Shown here piece by piece: positions 8,666 to 18,138 of a stretch of DNA of 64,000 nt (positions within the stretch are counted from its first letter, which is position 1; each line of letters opens with the position of its first letter). Both the position numbers and the translations under genes were made by a program. Under the pieces are notes generated by a model. That model was not told the DNA's origin, did no database searches, and saw only the letters and a program-made list of their open reading frames with translations. Source of the stretch: Nocardia sp. NBC_00403 (GTDB lineage Bacteria; Actinomycetota; Actinomycetes; Mycobacteriales; Mycobacteriaceae); NCBI RefSeq assembly GCF_036046055.1, contig NZ_CP107939.1, forward strand, positions 3,162,001-3,226,000, written 5' to 3'.

Positions 8666-9490
8666 TCACACGGTAGTGATCGGCTCCTGGAGTTCGGTGA
8701 CCCAGCCGCTCGGATCCTCGGTGTATTCGAGAGTCACCTCACGGGCATAGCCCGCCGACTTGTAGCCGTTCGCGTCGATCCAGCGGCCCAGCGCCTGCCA
8801 CGACTCCAGGACGTTGTCCATGCTGCCCCGGTGGACGACCGTCGCCGCTTGTGCGATGGCGGGCAGGTCGAAGACAGCGAAGTCGTGCGCGGCATCGGGC
8901 TCGATATCGACCGGCACGGCGGCGTGCACGAGCACCGAGCCGTCGCCCGTCGTGTTCTCCTCGTAGTACGCGATCGCGGGACCCGTAATCGCCACCCCGG
9001 CCTGTTCCAGGCGTTTGCACACTTCCTCGAACAACGGGCCTACGACAGGCCCGATCGACTGTGGTTCGAAATCACCGGCTACGCCGGTCAATTCGGCTAC
9101 TCGTACTGCGGGGATGGACTTGATCACCACATCATTGGCAGGCATGGCGCCCTCTTTCTCGATGATGCGGAGCCTCGTTTCGACCTGGACGAGCCGGGCG
9201 CGATCGTCGCTGATCCGCTGCTCCAGTTCCGCCCGGCGCAGCGTGAGCATGCCGCGCAGCGCGGCGCTGTCGACCCGGTCGTCGAGGATCCGGCCCACCT
9301 GTTCCAGCGTGAAGCCGAGATCCTTCAGCGCGACAATGCGATTGAGCCGAGCCAACTGCCCGGCCTCGTAGTAGCGATAGCCGCTCACCGCGTCGACCCG
9401 ATCCGGGCGCAGCAGCCCGGTCGCGTCGTAGTGCCGCAGCATGCGCACCGATACCCGTCCGTGTCTGGCGAAGTCTCCGATACTGAACAT
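8666..9490 (-). CDS. MerR-family regulator with GyrI-like effector domain
   Basis: About 274 residues. The N-terminal MerR helix-turn-helix begins MFSIGDFARHGRVSVRMLRH and is followed by the wing (YRYYEAGQLARLNRIVAL). A dimerisation coiled coil spans about residues 80-115 (RRAELEQRISDDRARLVQVE). The C-terminal half is a GyrI/AraE-like small-molecule binding domain (IPAVRVAELTGVAG, ending EDPSGWVTELQEPI). ATG 9490 has GGAGTC upstream; the longer GTG start at 9517 is less likely. Such regulators (BltR/BmrR type) respond to lipophilic cations, but no efflux gene lies beside it. Confidence 0.88.
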   Translation of the reverse strand: MFSIGDFARHGRVSVRMLRHYDATGLLRPDRVDAVSGYRYYEAGQLARLNRIVALKDLGFTLEQVGRILDDRVDSAALRGMLTLRRAELEQRISDDRARLVQVETRLRIIEKEGAMPANDVVIKSIPAVRVAELTGVAGDFEPQSIGPVVGPLFEEVCKRLEQAGVAITGPAIAYYEENTTGDGSVLVHAAVPVDIEPDAAHDFAVFDLPAIAQAATVVHRGSMDNVLESWQALGRWIDANGYKSAGYAREVTLEYTEDPSGWVTELQEPITTV

Positions 9491-9559
9491 GACGACTCCT
9501 GGTCTATGGCCTGACACGGTGTCAGGGTCAAGGGTGTTGTCGGAACCACCCGGTGTTCG

Positions 9560-11539
9560 TCAGAATCGGCCACCGCGGCTGGTCCGGCGAGACCCGGAAG
9601 AGCCGCCGTAGGAGCCCGGGCGATAGCCGCCCGACCCGGACCTGCCACCGCTCGCCGCGCCACGCAACAAGCCATCGATGAGGATGCCGCCCAGCACCGC
9701 TCCCGCCTGCGCGGTGCCGGACGGTCCCTGACGGCTCTCCCAAGCCCGCACACTGGCCTGGGCCTCGTGCAGCGCGCGCCCGGCCATGTCGGCGGCGGCC
9801 TGCGCGTGCACGAGCGCCTGCACTGGATCGGTGGCATCGAGCTGCCGGGCCGCATCGAGATTGCGCTGGGCCTCCGAGAGCCGGGTGCGCGCGTCGGCGT
9901 CGATGCCACCGCGGCGGGTGGTGATGTAGCCGGTCGCGGCATCGAGCCGGGTGCGCGCGTCGGTCAGCGCTCGCTCCAGCCTGCGTCGCAGGTCCTCTAC
10001 GGCCAGTTTCCGATCCGTCGCCGCCGCGTTGGCGTGGTCCAGTTCGGCGTCGGCCGCTATCGCGTCGTGGAAGGCGTCGAGCGGATCGTTCGTCGCGTTG
10101 GCCGTTGCCTTCGCCAACGCCGCCTCCGCCGCGGTGATGGCGGCGGCGAATTCCGGACCACCGTAGGACGCGAGAGTATTCGCGGTCGCGATGTCGGAGC
10201 GCAGCTCCTGCAGTGCGGCAGGCAGCCCGGCGGTCGCCTGCTGGATGTTCGCGGCCGCATTGTCGACGGCATCGAGCAGGGCGCGGGCCTGGCCGACCGC
10301 CGCCTCCGCGGCGCGGATCGCAGCTACCGCACCGCCCTGCTTGCCGACCGGCTGGGCAAGAACGGTGCGCCCGTTGTCGATGTTGTGTTCCGCGAAGGTG
10401 ATTCGCGCACGCGCCATGGTCACGTTGTCGCGGATCGGTGCGAGCACGCCGGCCGGGTAGGCGGTGGTGAGCCGGGTGAGCTCGCTCTCCGAAGCCGGTG
10501 TGCGTCTGGTGAGTTCGACCAGATCCCTGGTCAGCGCCTCCAGCCGGTCGGCGGCATTGATGAGCAGGTCGCGCATCACGTCGAACTCGGTGACCTGGGC
10601 GTCGAGCTCCCGGTCGGCGCGGCCGACCGTGCCGATCAGATCGACGAGCATGGTCCGCTGCTGGTCTGGGGTTTCGGGGAGGTCGTCGTCGAGCTGCTGG
10701 CGGATCGAAAATGCTTTGGAGGCGGCCGTTTTCGCGTGGGCAAGCGCAGTGCTGAAAGGGGTGACCGCAGTGGCCCCGAACTCGCCGGTCGCAAGCTCCA
10801 GCTCTTCACCGCTGGTTCGGATCGCATTGTCGATCTCGACAAGAACCTCCCGCGACCGCACCTGCAGCACCGCCAGCGACAACGCCCCGAGCGCCACGCT
10901 GTTATCCGGATCCAACTGCCGCGCGGCCCGTAGTTCGGCGGTGCTGCGGTCCTTGCGTCGCTTGCGCGAATACAGCACCAGCCCGCCGACGACGAGCGCG
11001 ATCACCAGCCCGACGATCAGCAACGCGCGAACGCTGACACCGCCATCGCCGTGCATGGCCGAATCCAGCCCCTCGGCGGTCGCGGTCCCGGCCTCGGCCC
11101 ATCTGCTCTCCCGCAGCGCGGGCTCGACGCCCGTAGTGAGCAGGCTGTCGAGCTCGGAATCGCTGACACCGCTCGGCACGTCGCCGTAGAACCAGTAGTC
11201 GCGGGTCTGGGTGGCCACGGCGAGCAACAGGTCACGCTTGCCGAAACCGGACAGCGTCGCTGTGCGCTCGGCCCATATCTCGGGACCGAGTCCGTCGAAG
11301 TCCTGCACGTAGACGATCCACAGTCGAACCTGCTGATTGGCGTACAACTGGTCGACGGCCGAGCGCACATTGTCGAACTGTGCGCGGTCGAGTACCTCCG
11401 CCGAGTCGACCACATAGGTGCCCAACCGGGTCGGTGGCTCGGCCGCCGCGGTCGCAGCGCCGAGCAGTGCGATACCCGCGAGCAGCAAGGTGATCGTCGC
11501 CCGGGCAGACCAGCGGGCTCGACGATGCGGCAGCAGCAT
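9560..11539 (-). CDS. TPM-domain membrane protein with long coiled coil
   Basis: 659 residues from ATG 11539. A signal peptide (basic MLLPHRRARWSAR then hydrophobic ITLLLAGIALLGAATAAA) precedes a TPM (TLP18.3/Psb32/MOLO-1) domain at about 38-165, with YVVDSAEVLDRAQFD and RDYWFYGDVPSG. One transmembrane helix follows (LLIVGLVIALVVGGLVLY, about 183-200), then a cytoplasmic region of over 400 residues rich in Ala, Arg, Glu and Asp heptads. It ends in a Gly/Ser/Arg-rich tail. This is the usual layout of the actinobacterial TPM family; its role is unknown, possibly envelope stress or repair. Confidence 0.85.
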   Translation of the reverse strand: MLLPHRRARWSARATITLLLAGIALLGAATAAAEPPTRLGTYVVDSAEVLDRAQFDNVRSAVDQLYANQQVRLWIVYVQDFDGLGPEIWAERTATLSGFGKRDLLLAVATQTRDYWFYGDVPSGVSDSELDSLLTTGVEPALRESRWAEAGTATAEGLDSAMHGDGGVSVRALLIVGLVIALVVGGLVLYSRKRRKDRSTAELRAARQLDPDNSVALGALSLAVLQVRSREVLVEIDNAIRTSGEELELATGEFGATAVTPFSTALAHAKTAASKAFSIRQQLDDDLPETPDQQRTMLVDLIGTVGRADRELDAQVTEFDVMRDLLINAADRLEALTRDLVELTRRTPASESELTRLTTAYPAGVLAPIRDNVTMARARITFAEHNIDNGRTVLAQPVGKQGGAVAAIRAAEAAVGQARALLDAVDNAAANIQQATAGLPAALQELRSDIATANTLASYGGPEFAAAITAAEAALAKATANATNDPLDAFHDAIAADAELDHANAAATDRKLAVEDLRRRLERALTDARTRLDAATGYITTRRGGIDADARTRLSEAQRNLDAARQLDATDPVQALVHAQAAADMAGRALHEAQASVRAWESRQGPSGTAQAGAVLGGILIDGLLRGAASGGRSGSGGYRPGSYGGSSGSRRTSRGGRF

Positions 11540-11596
11540 GGCACGAATGTATCGCGAGCACCCACCTGTCGCAGACACCCTGGATACGATCGAGGG

Positions 11597-12274
11597 GTGA
11601 TCACGATCGATCTCCCGTACACCGGCCATATGTCCCCGGGGTCGAATCCGCAGCAGCGCGATATTCCCGGTGGCCGAATCGTCAAAATGTCCGTCGGCGG
11701 CATGGACAACAACTGTTATCTCGTGCAGTGCACCGCCACCAGAGCCGCACTGCTCATCGACGCCGCCAACGAACCCGACCGCATCGAGGCGCTGATCACG
11801 CAGGAAACGCCCGGTCGAATAGCCCTGATCGTCACCACCCACCTCCACCGCGACCACTGGTGGGCGCTGAAGGACATCGCGGCCGCCACCAGCGCGCCCA
11901 CCGCCGCCCACCGTCTCGACGCCGATGCCTTGCCGATCCGCCCCGACCGCTTGCTGGACGACGGCGACCTCATTGATATCGGCGACCTGCGTTTCGAAGC
12001 AATCCACCTCCGTGGCCACACTCCAGGCTCTGTTGCGCTGGCTCTCATCGACGACAGCGGTGCCGCGCACCTGTTCACTGGTGATTCGCTCTTTCCGGGC
12101 GGGGTGGGGAAGACGGCCGGCCCGAAAGAATTCGCGTCGCTGTACGCGGATGTCACCCAGAAGATCTTCGACCGGTACCCGGACGACGCAATCGTCTATC
12201 CGGGTCACGGCGACGACACCACCCTCGGCACCGAGCGTCCGCACCTGGCCGAATGGCGCGAAAGAGGTTGGTAG
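11597..12274 (+). CDS. Metallo-beta-lactamase-fold hydrolase
   Basis: A 225-residue protein of the glyoxalase II-like MBL fold. The zinc motif is THLHRDHW (HxHxDH) around residue 84, with a further His in LRGHTPGSVAL, an Asp in LFTGDSLFPGGVGKT and a last His in DDAIVYPGHGDDTT. GTG 11597 gives VITIDLPYTG; the GAGGG directly before it is too close for a good ribosome site, so a leaderless message or ATG 11630 are alternatives. It lies between the TPM gene and the imine-reductase-like gene and is not obviously co-transcribed with either. Confidence 0.85.
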   Translation: MITIDLPYTGHMSPGSNPQQRDIPGGRIVKMSVGGMDNNCYLVQCTATRAALLIDAANEPDRIEALITQETPGRIALIVTTHLHRDHWWALKDIAAATSAPTAAHRLDADALPIRPDRLLDDGDLIDIGDLRFEAIHLRGHTPGSVALALIDDSGAAHLFTGDSLFPGGVGKTAGPKEFASLYADVTQKIFDRYPDDAIVYPGHGDDTTLGTERPHLAEWRERGW

Positions 12275-12283
12275 CCGCCCTGT

Positions 12284-13180
12284 CTACGCGCGCGGCTTGC
12301 CTACCGGCGGCGGGTTGAGGCTTTCGAACATCCGCTCGGTGCTTTGGGCGCCGTAGCCGTCGGCGACCTGACGGTCGACGAGGTTCTTGAGCGGGCCGAC
12401 GATGTCGAGGTCGACGCCCGCGTCGCGGCTGGCCGACACGATCGCGTCGATCGCGGCCTTGGTGAAGTCGAGCGATTGGAACACCGTGGTGTAGTCGCCG
12501 GTATCGATCTGGGCCCCGGCCCGCGGCAGTGATGCGGTCATCGCCGCCAGCCACCCCGCGGACCGCTGCCCGAAGTCCGCCGCCGAGATTCCTACCGTCC
12601 GCACCATCGCCGCGCCGTGATAGAAGCCCGCGAACATGGCGTACATCCCGGCCAGCAGCGCGAAATCGACCACCGACGCGCTGCCCGCGTCGGTGCCGAA
12701 GTATTCGGCCGAGCCGAACAGCTCCCACACCTCGCGGTGATCGTCGAAGATTTGCTGCGATCCGCTGTAGAGGATCGAAGACCCCGGCTGTCCGATCATC
12801 GGGGGCGTGGCGATGATGCCACCGTCCAGATAGTCGATGCCATGCCGCTGCGCCCATACGGCGAGCTCGCGCGCGCCCTGCGGTTCGGTGCTCGTCAGGT
12901 TCACCAGCGACCGCCCGGCCAGCTGATCGGCCACCGCGTCCAGCACGTCGTGCACGGATTGATGGTCGAACAGGCAGGCGACGACGAGGTCGCCCGCCGC
13001 GACTGCCTCGGCGACGGTTGTCGCGCTCTTCGCCCCTGCCGCAACGAGTTCGGTGTCTTTGCCCGGGCTGCGATTCCAGACCGTCGTCTGGTGCCCGCCT
13101 CGTACGAGGGCCGCGGCCAGCGCCTGGCCCATCGCGCCGAGCCCGAGCACCGTCGCCGTTGTGCGCGGAGATTCCGCCAT
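12284..13180 (-). CDS. NADPH-dependent imine-reductase-like oxidoreductase
   Basis: 298 residues of the 6-phosphogluconate dehydrogenase/beta-hydroxyacid dehydrogenase group. The N-terminal Rossmann fold reads TVLGLGAMGQALAAALVRGGH, followed by TTVWNRSPGK, where Arg suggests NADPH. The C-terminal helical domain (DFALLAGMYAMFAGFYHGAA) resembles actinobacterial imine reductases. ATG 13180 has GAGGAG eight bases upstream and is preferred over the GTG three codons earlier. A large palindromic operator-like sequence lies 135 bp upstream. The natural substrate is unknown. Confidence 0.82.
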   Translation of the reverse strand: MAESPRTTATVLGLGAMGQALAAALVRGGHQTTVWNRSPGKDTELVAAGAKSATTVAEAVAAGDLVVACLFDHQSVHDVLDAVADQLAGRSLVNLTSTEPQGARELAVWAQRHGIDYLDGGIIATPPMIGQPGSSILYSGSQQIFDDHREVWELFGSAEYFGTDAGSASVVDFALLAGMYAMFAGFYHGAAMVRTVGISAADFGQRSAGWLAAMTASLPRAGAQIDTGDYTTVFQSLDFTKAAIDAIVSASRDAGVDLDIVGPLKNLVDRQVADGYGAQSTERMFESLNPPPVGKPRA

Positions 13181-13314
13181 CCTGTCCACTCCTCAGTGTT
13201 GTCGAATCGCTCTGCCGTCCGTGGAGCCGGTTCGGTCGAGCGGAAGAACTTCGGTGTGGCGCGCCGGAACCAATTCTCGGCACATACCGCAGCAGCGGCA
13301 AGTACCTACTATTT

Positions 13315-13348
13315 GGTCATGTACTTACCTATAGGTAAGTACATGACC
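13315..13348. promoter_or_regulatory. 34-bp perfect palindrome, probable operator
   Basis: Positions 13315-13348 are a perfect inverted repeat centred on TATA. Each half contains GGTCATGTACTTACC. It lies between the divergent imine-reductase-like and YdcF genes. Its symmetry and AT-rich centre fit the operator of a dimeric repressor (TetR, MarR or HxlR type). No such regulator gene adjoins it. A related half-site (AAGTACCTACTATT) precedes it. Confidence 0.6.
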
Positions 13349-13430
13349 GCGGTGGAGCGATCGCGCCGTCGATATCCAGCGGTAACCCGAGGCGCATCGA
13401 CACCGCAGGTGACCTGGCAAACTGGGTGGG

Positions 13431-14114
13431 GTGACCATGGCTCCCCAGCGCACCGCGATGGAACCCGGCAAGCAGCGTGGCTGTGGCGCCGGGCTACTGC
13501 GGTGGGCGCGACGGCTCGTTGTCGGCGCACTGCTCATGGGGTCGGTACTGGTGGGCGGGACTGCCTTTCGGGTGTGGCAGGTCGCCCGCATCGACGATTA
13601 CACGAAGGCCGACGCGATCGTGGTGCTCGGTGCCGCGCAGTACTCCGGAACACCCTCGACGGTGTTCGAGGCGCGGCTGGACCGGGCCTACAACCTGTTC
13701 AAGGCCGGTGTCGCGCCCCGCGTGATCACCGTCGGCGGCAAGCAGGATGGTGATCTGTACACCGAGGCCGCGTCGGGCAAGAACTATCTGGAGGCCAGGG
13801 GGATACCGGCCGACAACATCCTCGCGGTGGAGACCGGATCGGACACCTTGCGCAGTATCGAAGCGGTCGCGTCCGAAATGGACGCCCGTGAGCTGTCCGC
13901 CGCGGTGCTGGTCAGCGACCCGTGGCATTCGCTGCGCACCCGAACCATGGCGCGCGACGCCGGTTTGGAGGCATGGACCGCCCCGACCCGCACCGGACCT
14001 GCGGTATACACCAGGGAATCGCAAGCCCACGGCATCCTGCGCGAGACCGGCGCATTGCTCTGGTACCAGCTCACCCATTTCTCGGCGGACTTCAAATACA
14101 CAGCAGGGCAGTGA
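13431..14114 (+). CDS. YdcF/SanA-like DUF218 protein
   Basis: 227 residues. One N-terminal membrane helix (RLVVGALLMGSVLVGGTAF) is followed by the DUF218 domain with the signature ADAIVVLGAAQYSGTPS, then RVITVGGKQDGD and VLVSDPWHSLRTRTMAR. The DUF218 fold binds nucleotide-like ligands, and SanA-type members affect envelope permeability. The start could be GTG 13431 or ATG 13437. It ends 6 bp before dgt and is probably co-transcribed with it. Confidence 0.85.
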   Translation: MTMAPQRTAMEPGKQRGCGAGLLRWARRLVVGALLMGSVLVGGTAFRVWQVARIDDYTKADAIVVLGAAQYSGTPSTVFEARLDRAYNLFKAGVAPRVITVGGKQDGDLYTEAASGKNYLEARGIPADNILAVETGSDTLRSIEAVASEMDARELSAAVLVSDPWHSLRTRTMARDAGLEAWTAPTRTGPAVYTRESQAHGILRETGALLWYQLTHFSADFKYTAGQ

Positions 14115-14120
14115 AATTCG

Positions 14121-15398
14121 ATGAGCGACGGCTACACCGAGCACGACAGGGAGCGCCTGGTCGTCGAGGGAACCAAAACGGCCGGACTCGGTCCGCCGCG
14201 CAGCGAATTCGAAACCGGGCACCGCACCGAATTCGCCCGTGACCGCGCCAGAGTGCTGCATTCGGCGGCACTGCGAAGACTCGCCGACAAAACTCAGGTC
14301 ATGGGTCCACGCGACGGCGACACCCCACGCACCCGGCTGACCCACTCGATCGAAGTCGCCCAGATCGGCCGCAGCATCGCCGACGGCCTCGGCTGCGACC
14401 CCGACCTCGTCGACCTGGCCGGCCTTGCGCACGACATCGGCCACCCGCCCTACGGTCACAACGGCGAGCAGGCACTCGACACCTTCGCCGACGCCTACGG
14501 CGGATTCGAGGGCAACGCCCAGAACCTGCGCATCCTCACCCGGCTGGAACCCAAGGTGCTCGATGCCGACGGCGTCAGCGCAGGCCTCAACCTGACCCGC
14601 GCCGCCCTCGACGCCGCCATCAAATATCCATGGGAGAGACCGGGACCCAGTACCAAGTTCGGTGCCTACGACATCGACGCCGACCGCCTCGAATGGGTCC
14701 GCAAGGGTGCGCCCGATCGCACCAAGAGCCTCGAATGCCAGATCATGGACTGGTCCGACGACGTCGCCTACTCGGTGCACGACGTCGAAGACGGCGTCAT
14801 CGCCGGCCGGATCGAACTGCACGCCCTCGCCGACCCGACCGAGCAGGCAGCGCTCGCCCGCCTCGGCCACGCCCAGCACCCCGCGTCGTCGGTGGAGGAA
14901 CTCGTCGCCGCCGCCCAACGGCTGTCGGAGTTGCCGGTCGTCGCCGCCGTCACCGACTACGACGGCACCCTCACCAGCTCGGTGGCCCTGAAGCGCCTGA
15001 CCAGCGAGCTGGTCGGCCGCTTCGCCACCGCGGCCATCATCGCGACCCGCGAGGTCGCAGGCACGGACCCGCTGTCCCGCTACACCGCCGACCTGGAAAT
15101 CCCGCGCATCGTCGCTGCCGAAGTGGCGATGCTCAAAACCATCGCCCTGCGCTACGTCATGTCCGATCCCGACCACAAACAACGCCAAGCGGCCCAGCGC
15201 GACCTCATCCTCGACGTCGCCACCCGCCTCCTGGCCGCCGCCCCCACCCACCTCGACCCACTCCTGCTGCCCTGGTGGGAAGCCGCCGCCGACGACACCG
15301 CCCGAGTCCGCGTCATCGTCGACCAGATCGCGTCCTATACCGAGAGCCGGTTGGAGCGGGTCGCGGTGATGTTGTCGGCCCCTGGCAGATCACACTGA
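14121..15398 (+). CDS. dgt: Deoxyguanosinetriphosphate triphosphohydrolase-like protein
   Basis: 425 residues. HD-domain enzyme that hydrolyses dNTPs to deoxynucleoside and triphosphate. The metal-binding residues are in [40 protein letters not shown] and, later, the [17 protein letters not shown] region. It lies in the conserved actinobacterial order dgt then dnaG. ATG 14121 follows the upstream gene by 6 bp. Length is normal for the family. Confidence 0.95.
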   Translation: MSDGYTEHDRERLVVEGTKTAGLGPPRSEFETGHRTEFARDRARVLHSAALRRLADKTQVMGPRDGDTPRTRLTHSIEVAQIGRSIADGLGCDPDLVDLAGLAHDIGHPPYGHNGEQALDTFADAYGGFEGNAQNLRILTRLEPKVLDADGVSAGLNLTRAALDAAIKYPWERPGPSTKFGAYDIDADRLEWVRKGAPDRTKSLECQIMDWSDDVAYSVHDVEDGVIAGRIELHALADPTEQAALARLGHAQHPASSVEELVAAAQRLSELPVVAAVTDYDGTLTSSVALKRLTSELVGRFATAAIIATREVAGTDPLSRYTADLEIPRIVAAEVAMLKTIALRYVMSDPDHKQRQAAQRDLILDVATRLLAAAPTHLDPLLLPWWEAAADDTARVRVIVDQIASYTESRLERVAVMLSAPGRSH

Positions 15399-15542
15399 CC
15401 GGGACCTGACTCAGACGCCCATCCGCACGCTGCGCGGTGGCAGCGTCGATCTCCACCGCGCCGAGTGTGTCGACTTCGCCGACCGAATATGGCATGACCA
15501 GCCGCTGGGCGCGTCGAGGGCGGACTGGCCTAGACTCGCTCC

Positions 15543-17465
15543 GTGGCCGGACGACTTCCAGATCGCGATATCGCGGCGATACGTGAACGCGTTCGGATCG
15601 AGGATGTCGTGGGGGAGTACGTCGCGCTGAAGCGAGCGGGCGCGGACTCCGCGAAGGGGTTGTGCCCGTTCCACGACGAGAAGTCGCCGTCGTTCCATGT
15701 GCGGCCCAACCACGGGCTTTTCCACTGTTTCGGCTGCGGCGAGGGCGGTGACGTCTTCGCGTTCCTGCAGAAGATCGAGCACATCGGGTTCGTCGAAGCG
15801 GTCGAGCAGATGGCCGACCGGATCGGCTACCAGATCAACTACGAGGGCGGCGGTACCTCGGTGCAGCGTGATCGCGGCACCCGCTCCCGTTTGGTCGCCG
15901 CCAACGCGGCCGCGCACGAGTTCTACATGGCCAAGCTGCGCGAGCCCGAGGCCGAGACGGCCCGCAAATACCTCACCGACCGCAACTTCGACGCCAATGC
16001 CGCCCAGCAGTTCGGCTGCGGCTACGCGCCCGCTGGCTGGGATGTGCTCACCAAGCATCTGCTCCGCAAGGGCTTCGACTTCAAGGAGCTCGAGGCCGCC
16101 GGGCTGTCGCGCCAGGGGCAGCGCGGCCCGATCGACCGCTTCCATCGGCGGTTGCTGTGGCCGATCCGCAATCTCGGCGGCGACGTCATCGGTTTCGGCG
16201 CGCGCAAACTCTTCGACGACGACACCATGCCCGGCAAATACATCAACACGCCGGAAACGTTGCTGTACAAGAAGTCTCAGGTGCTCTTCGGTCTCGACCT
16301 GGCCAAGCGTGAGATCGCCAAGGGCCACCAGGCCGTCGTGGTCGAGGGCTACACCGACGTGATGGCCATGCACCTTGCAGGCGTGAAGACCGCCGTCGCC
16401 TCCTGCGGCACCGCCTTCGGCGACGAGCACCTCGCGCTGCTGCGCCGCCTGCTGATGGACGACAACTTCTGGCGCGGCGAGATCATCTACACCTTCGACG
16501 GCGATGCGGCAGGCCAGGCCGCGGCGCTGAAAGCCTTTGCGGGCGACCAGAAAATCGCCGGACAGACCTACATCGCCATCGCACCCGACGGCCAGGATCC
16601 GTGCGAGCTGCGGCAGCACTCCGGCGACGGCGCCGTCCGCGATCTAGTGGCCCGGCGAACCCCGCTGTACGAGTTCGTGGTGCGCGGCCTGCTCGCCGAG
16701 CACAACCTCGACACCGCCGAGGGACAGGTGGAGTCGTTGCGGCGCGCGGTGCCGGTGGTCGCGCAGATCAAGGACAACGCACTGCGCAAGGCATATGCGA
16801 CGAAGCTGGCGGGCTGGGTCGGCTGGGACGATATCCAGACCGTTGTGCGCCGGGTGGGCGAGGAAGCCAAGCGGAACCGAAATGGTGAGGGCCGCACCGG
16901 AATACCGAGCCGCGCTGCCGCGCAATCGAGCGCCACCGTCGCCGAGCACCCCGCCGCGCGCCCGAATCCGAACGATCCCACCTTGCTGCCGCAGCGTCAA
17001 ACGCTCGGCGCGGCCCTGCAATATCCCGCGATGGCCGGTGCCGTCTTCGACTCGCTCGAACCCGAAGCCTTCACCCACCCCGCCTACGCGGCGGTGCGCG
17101 CGCTGATCGCCAAGGCAGGCGGCACGGCGGCCGGGCTGGGCGGTGCGGAATGGGTGAACGCGGTCTGTGACGGCACCGACGACCTGACCATGCGTGCCCT
17201 GGTATCCGAGCTGTCGGGTGAACCGCTGCCGGTGAAGACCGCCAATGGCATCCCCCGATTCATCGCGGGTGTGCTGGCGCGGACCCAGGAGGCGTGGGTC
17301 GGTCGTCAGACCGCCGAGCTGAAATCGAAACTGCAGCGAGTGTCCTCGACCGAGGAACCGGAGGCGTACATGGCGCTGTTCGGCGACCTGGTCGCGCTGG
17401 AGCAGTATCGCAAGAGCCTGCTGGAGCAGGCCATGGGCAACCACGACGACTTCGTGCCGAGCTGA
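15543..17465 (+). CDS. dnaG: DNA primase
   Basis: 640 residues. The zinc-binding domain (CHC2 type) is at about 38-66, with CPFHDEKSPSFHV and FHCFGCGEGGD. The TOPRIM catalytic core has VVVEGYTDVMAMHLAGV and TFDGDAAGQAAALKAF. The C-terminal helicase-interaction domain (about 480-620) contains LGAALQYPAMAG. It makes RNA primers for replication. GTG 15543 is the start. It follows dgt and precedes tRNA-Asn, a conserved chromosomal order. Confidence 0.97.
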   Translation: MAGRLPDRDIAAIRERVRIEDVVGEYVALKRAGADSAKGLCPFHDEKSPSFHVRPNHGLFHCFGCGEGGDVFAFLQKIEHIGFVEAVEQMADRIGYQINYEGGGTSVQRDRGTRSRLVAANAAAHEFYMAKLREPEAETARKYLTDRNFDANAAQQFGCGYAPAGWDVLTKHLLRKGFDFKELEAAGLSRQGQRGPIDRFHRRLLWPIRNLGGDVIGFGARKLFDDDTMPGKYINTPETLLYKKSQVLFGLDLAKREIAKGHQAVVVEGYTDVMAMHLAGVKTAVASCGTAFGDEHLALLRRLLMDDNFWRGEIIYTFDGDAAGQAAALKAFAGDQKIAGQTYIAIAPDGQDPCELRQHSGDGAVRDLVARRTPLYEFVVRGLLAEHNLDTAEGQVESLRRAVPVVAQIKDNALRKAYATKLAGWVGWDDIQTVVRRVGEEAKRNRNGEGRTGIPSRAAAQSSATVAEHPAARPNPNDPTLLPQRQTLGAALQYPAMAGAVFDSLEPEAFTHPAYAAVRALIAKAGGTAAGLGGAEWVNAVCDGTDDLTMRALVSELSGEPLPVKTANGIPRFIAGVLARTQEAWVGRQTAELKSKLQRVSSTEEPEAYMALFGDLVALEQYRKSLLEQAMGNHDDFVPS

Positions 17466-17529
17466 GCTGAGTAGCCGACCGCGCCCTTTGCCGCGGTCGG
17501 CCCGCCCGTTTACGCCTTGCCTGACTTGC

Positions 17530-17775
17530 TCAGCGCCGCAACTGATCCTGCGGAACCAGAATGGTCGTCCGCTCATCGAGCGGCACCATCGGCTCCAATT
17601 GCGGCCGGGTGCTCAACTTGTCCGACAGCTTCTGCCTGCCGACGAGCACGAGCTTGCGAGTCACCGGGCTTTCGGTCACAGCGCGGGTCGCCGCACTGAT
17701 CTGCTCGTAGCGAACCCGCCCGGCCTTGGTGCCGAGCACATAGCCGGCCGCGACGCCGATGATCAACCGCAGCAT
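17530..17775 (-). CDS. Small conserved YtxH-like membrane protein
   Basis: 81 residues with an N-terminal hydrophobic, glycine-rich segment (MLRLIIGVAAGYVLGTKAGR). A basic helix follows (RYEQISAATRAVTESPVTRK), as in YtxH/GvpP-like small membrane proteins found beside dnaG in mycolata. Convergent with dnaG. Function unknown. Confidence 0.7.
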   Translation of the reverse strand: MLRLIIGVAAGYVLGTKAGRVRYEQISAATRAVTESPVTRKLVLVGRQKLSDKLSTRPQLEPMVPLDERTTILVPQDQLRR

Positions 17776-17917
17776 CTCCTGGAGCTCCTCCCAATAGCCT
17801 GTCCGCGCCCACCTATCCTGCCCGACGCCCCATCCGCCTGTCGATCCGGATAGCCCTCACCCCACGACCCGCCCGGACACGCTGAACTGGACGCATGTCC
17901 GCAGGTAGTGACACGAT

Positions 17918-17947
17918 TTGGGAAGCCGCGCGGCAATACGCTAGAGT
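17918..17947 (+). promoter_or_regulatory. Putative promoter of tRNA-Asn
   Basis: TTGGGA at 17918-17923 and TAGAGT at 17942-17947, 18 bp apart, form a reasonable sigma-70-type promoter 40 bp upstream of the tRNA. Confidence 0.4.
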
Positions 17948-17986
17948 TTCTCCTCGGCGCGCCCGACACGGACGAGCCAAGGATAG

Positions 17987-18059
17987 TCCCCTATAGCTCA
18001 ATTGGCAGAGCAGCCGACTGTTAATCGGCAGGTTTCTGGTTCGAGTCCAGATGGGGGAG
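17987..18059 (+). tRNA. tRNA-Asn (GTT)
   Basis: A 73-base cloverleaf. The acceptor stem TCCCCTA pairs with TGGGGGA; the D arm is GCTCAATTGGCAGAGC; the anticodon stem-loop GCCGACTGTTAATCGGC carries GTT; the T arm is CTGGTTCGAGTCCAG. G59 is the discriminator and CCA is not encoded. Its 3' end serves as the integration site of the element that follows. Confidence 0.97.
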
Positions 18060-18060
18060 C
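18038..18060 (+). other. Probable attachment site in the tRNA-Asn 3' end
   Basis: The T arm and acceptor end of tRNA-Asn are the usual core of tyrosine-integrase att sites, and the integrase gene starts about 80 bp further on in the expected orientation. The exact core cannot be fixed because no second copy was found in the window. Confidence 0.5.
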
Positions 18061-18064
18061 TTTG

Positions 18065-18095
18065 ACCAGGGCGAACGTTACCGTTCGACCCTGGT
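18065..18095. terminator. Hairpin terminator between tRNA-Asn and integrase
   Basis: ACCAGGG-CGAACG pairs with CGTTCGACCCTGGT around a short TTAC loop with one bulge, followed by TTTTAGTCGTTTTT on the plus strand. It can terminate the tRNA transcript and probably also serves the convergent integrase gene. Confidence 0.75.
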
Positions 18096-18138
18096 TTTAG
18101 TCGTTTTTGGGGTAGAACGACACGGAAACGACACGCTT

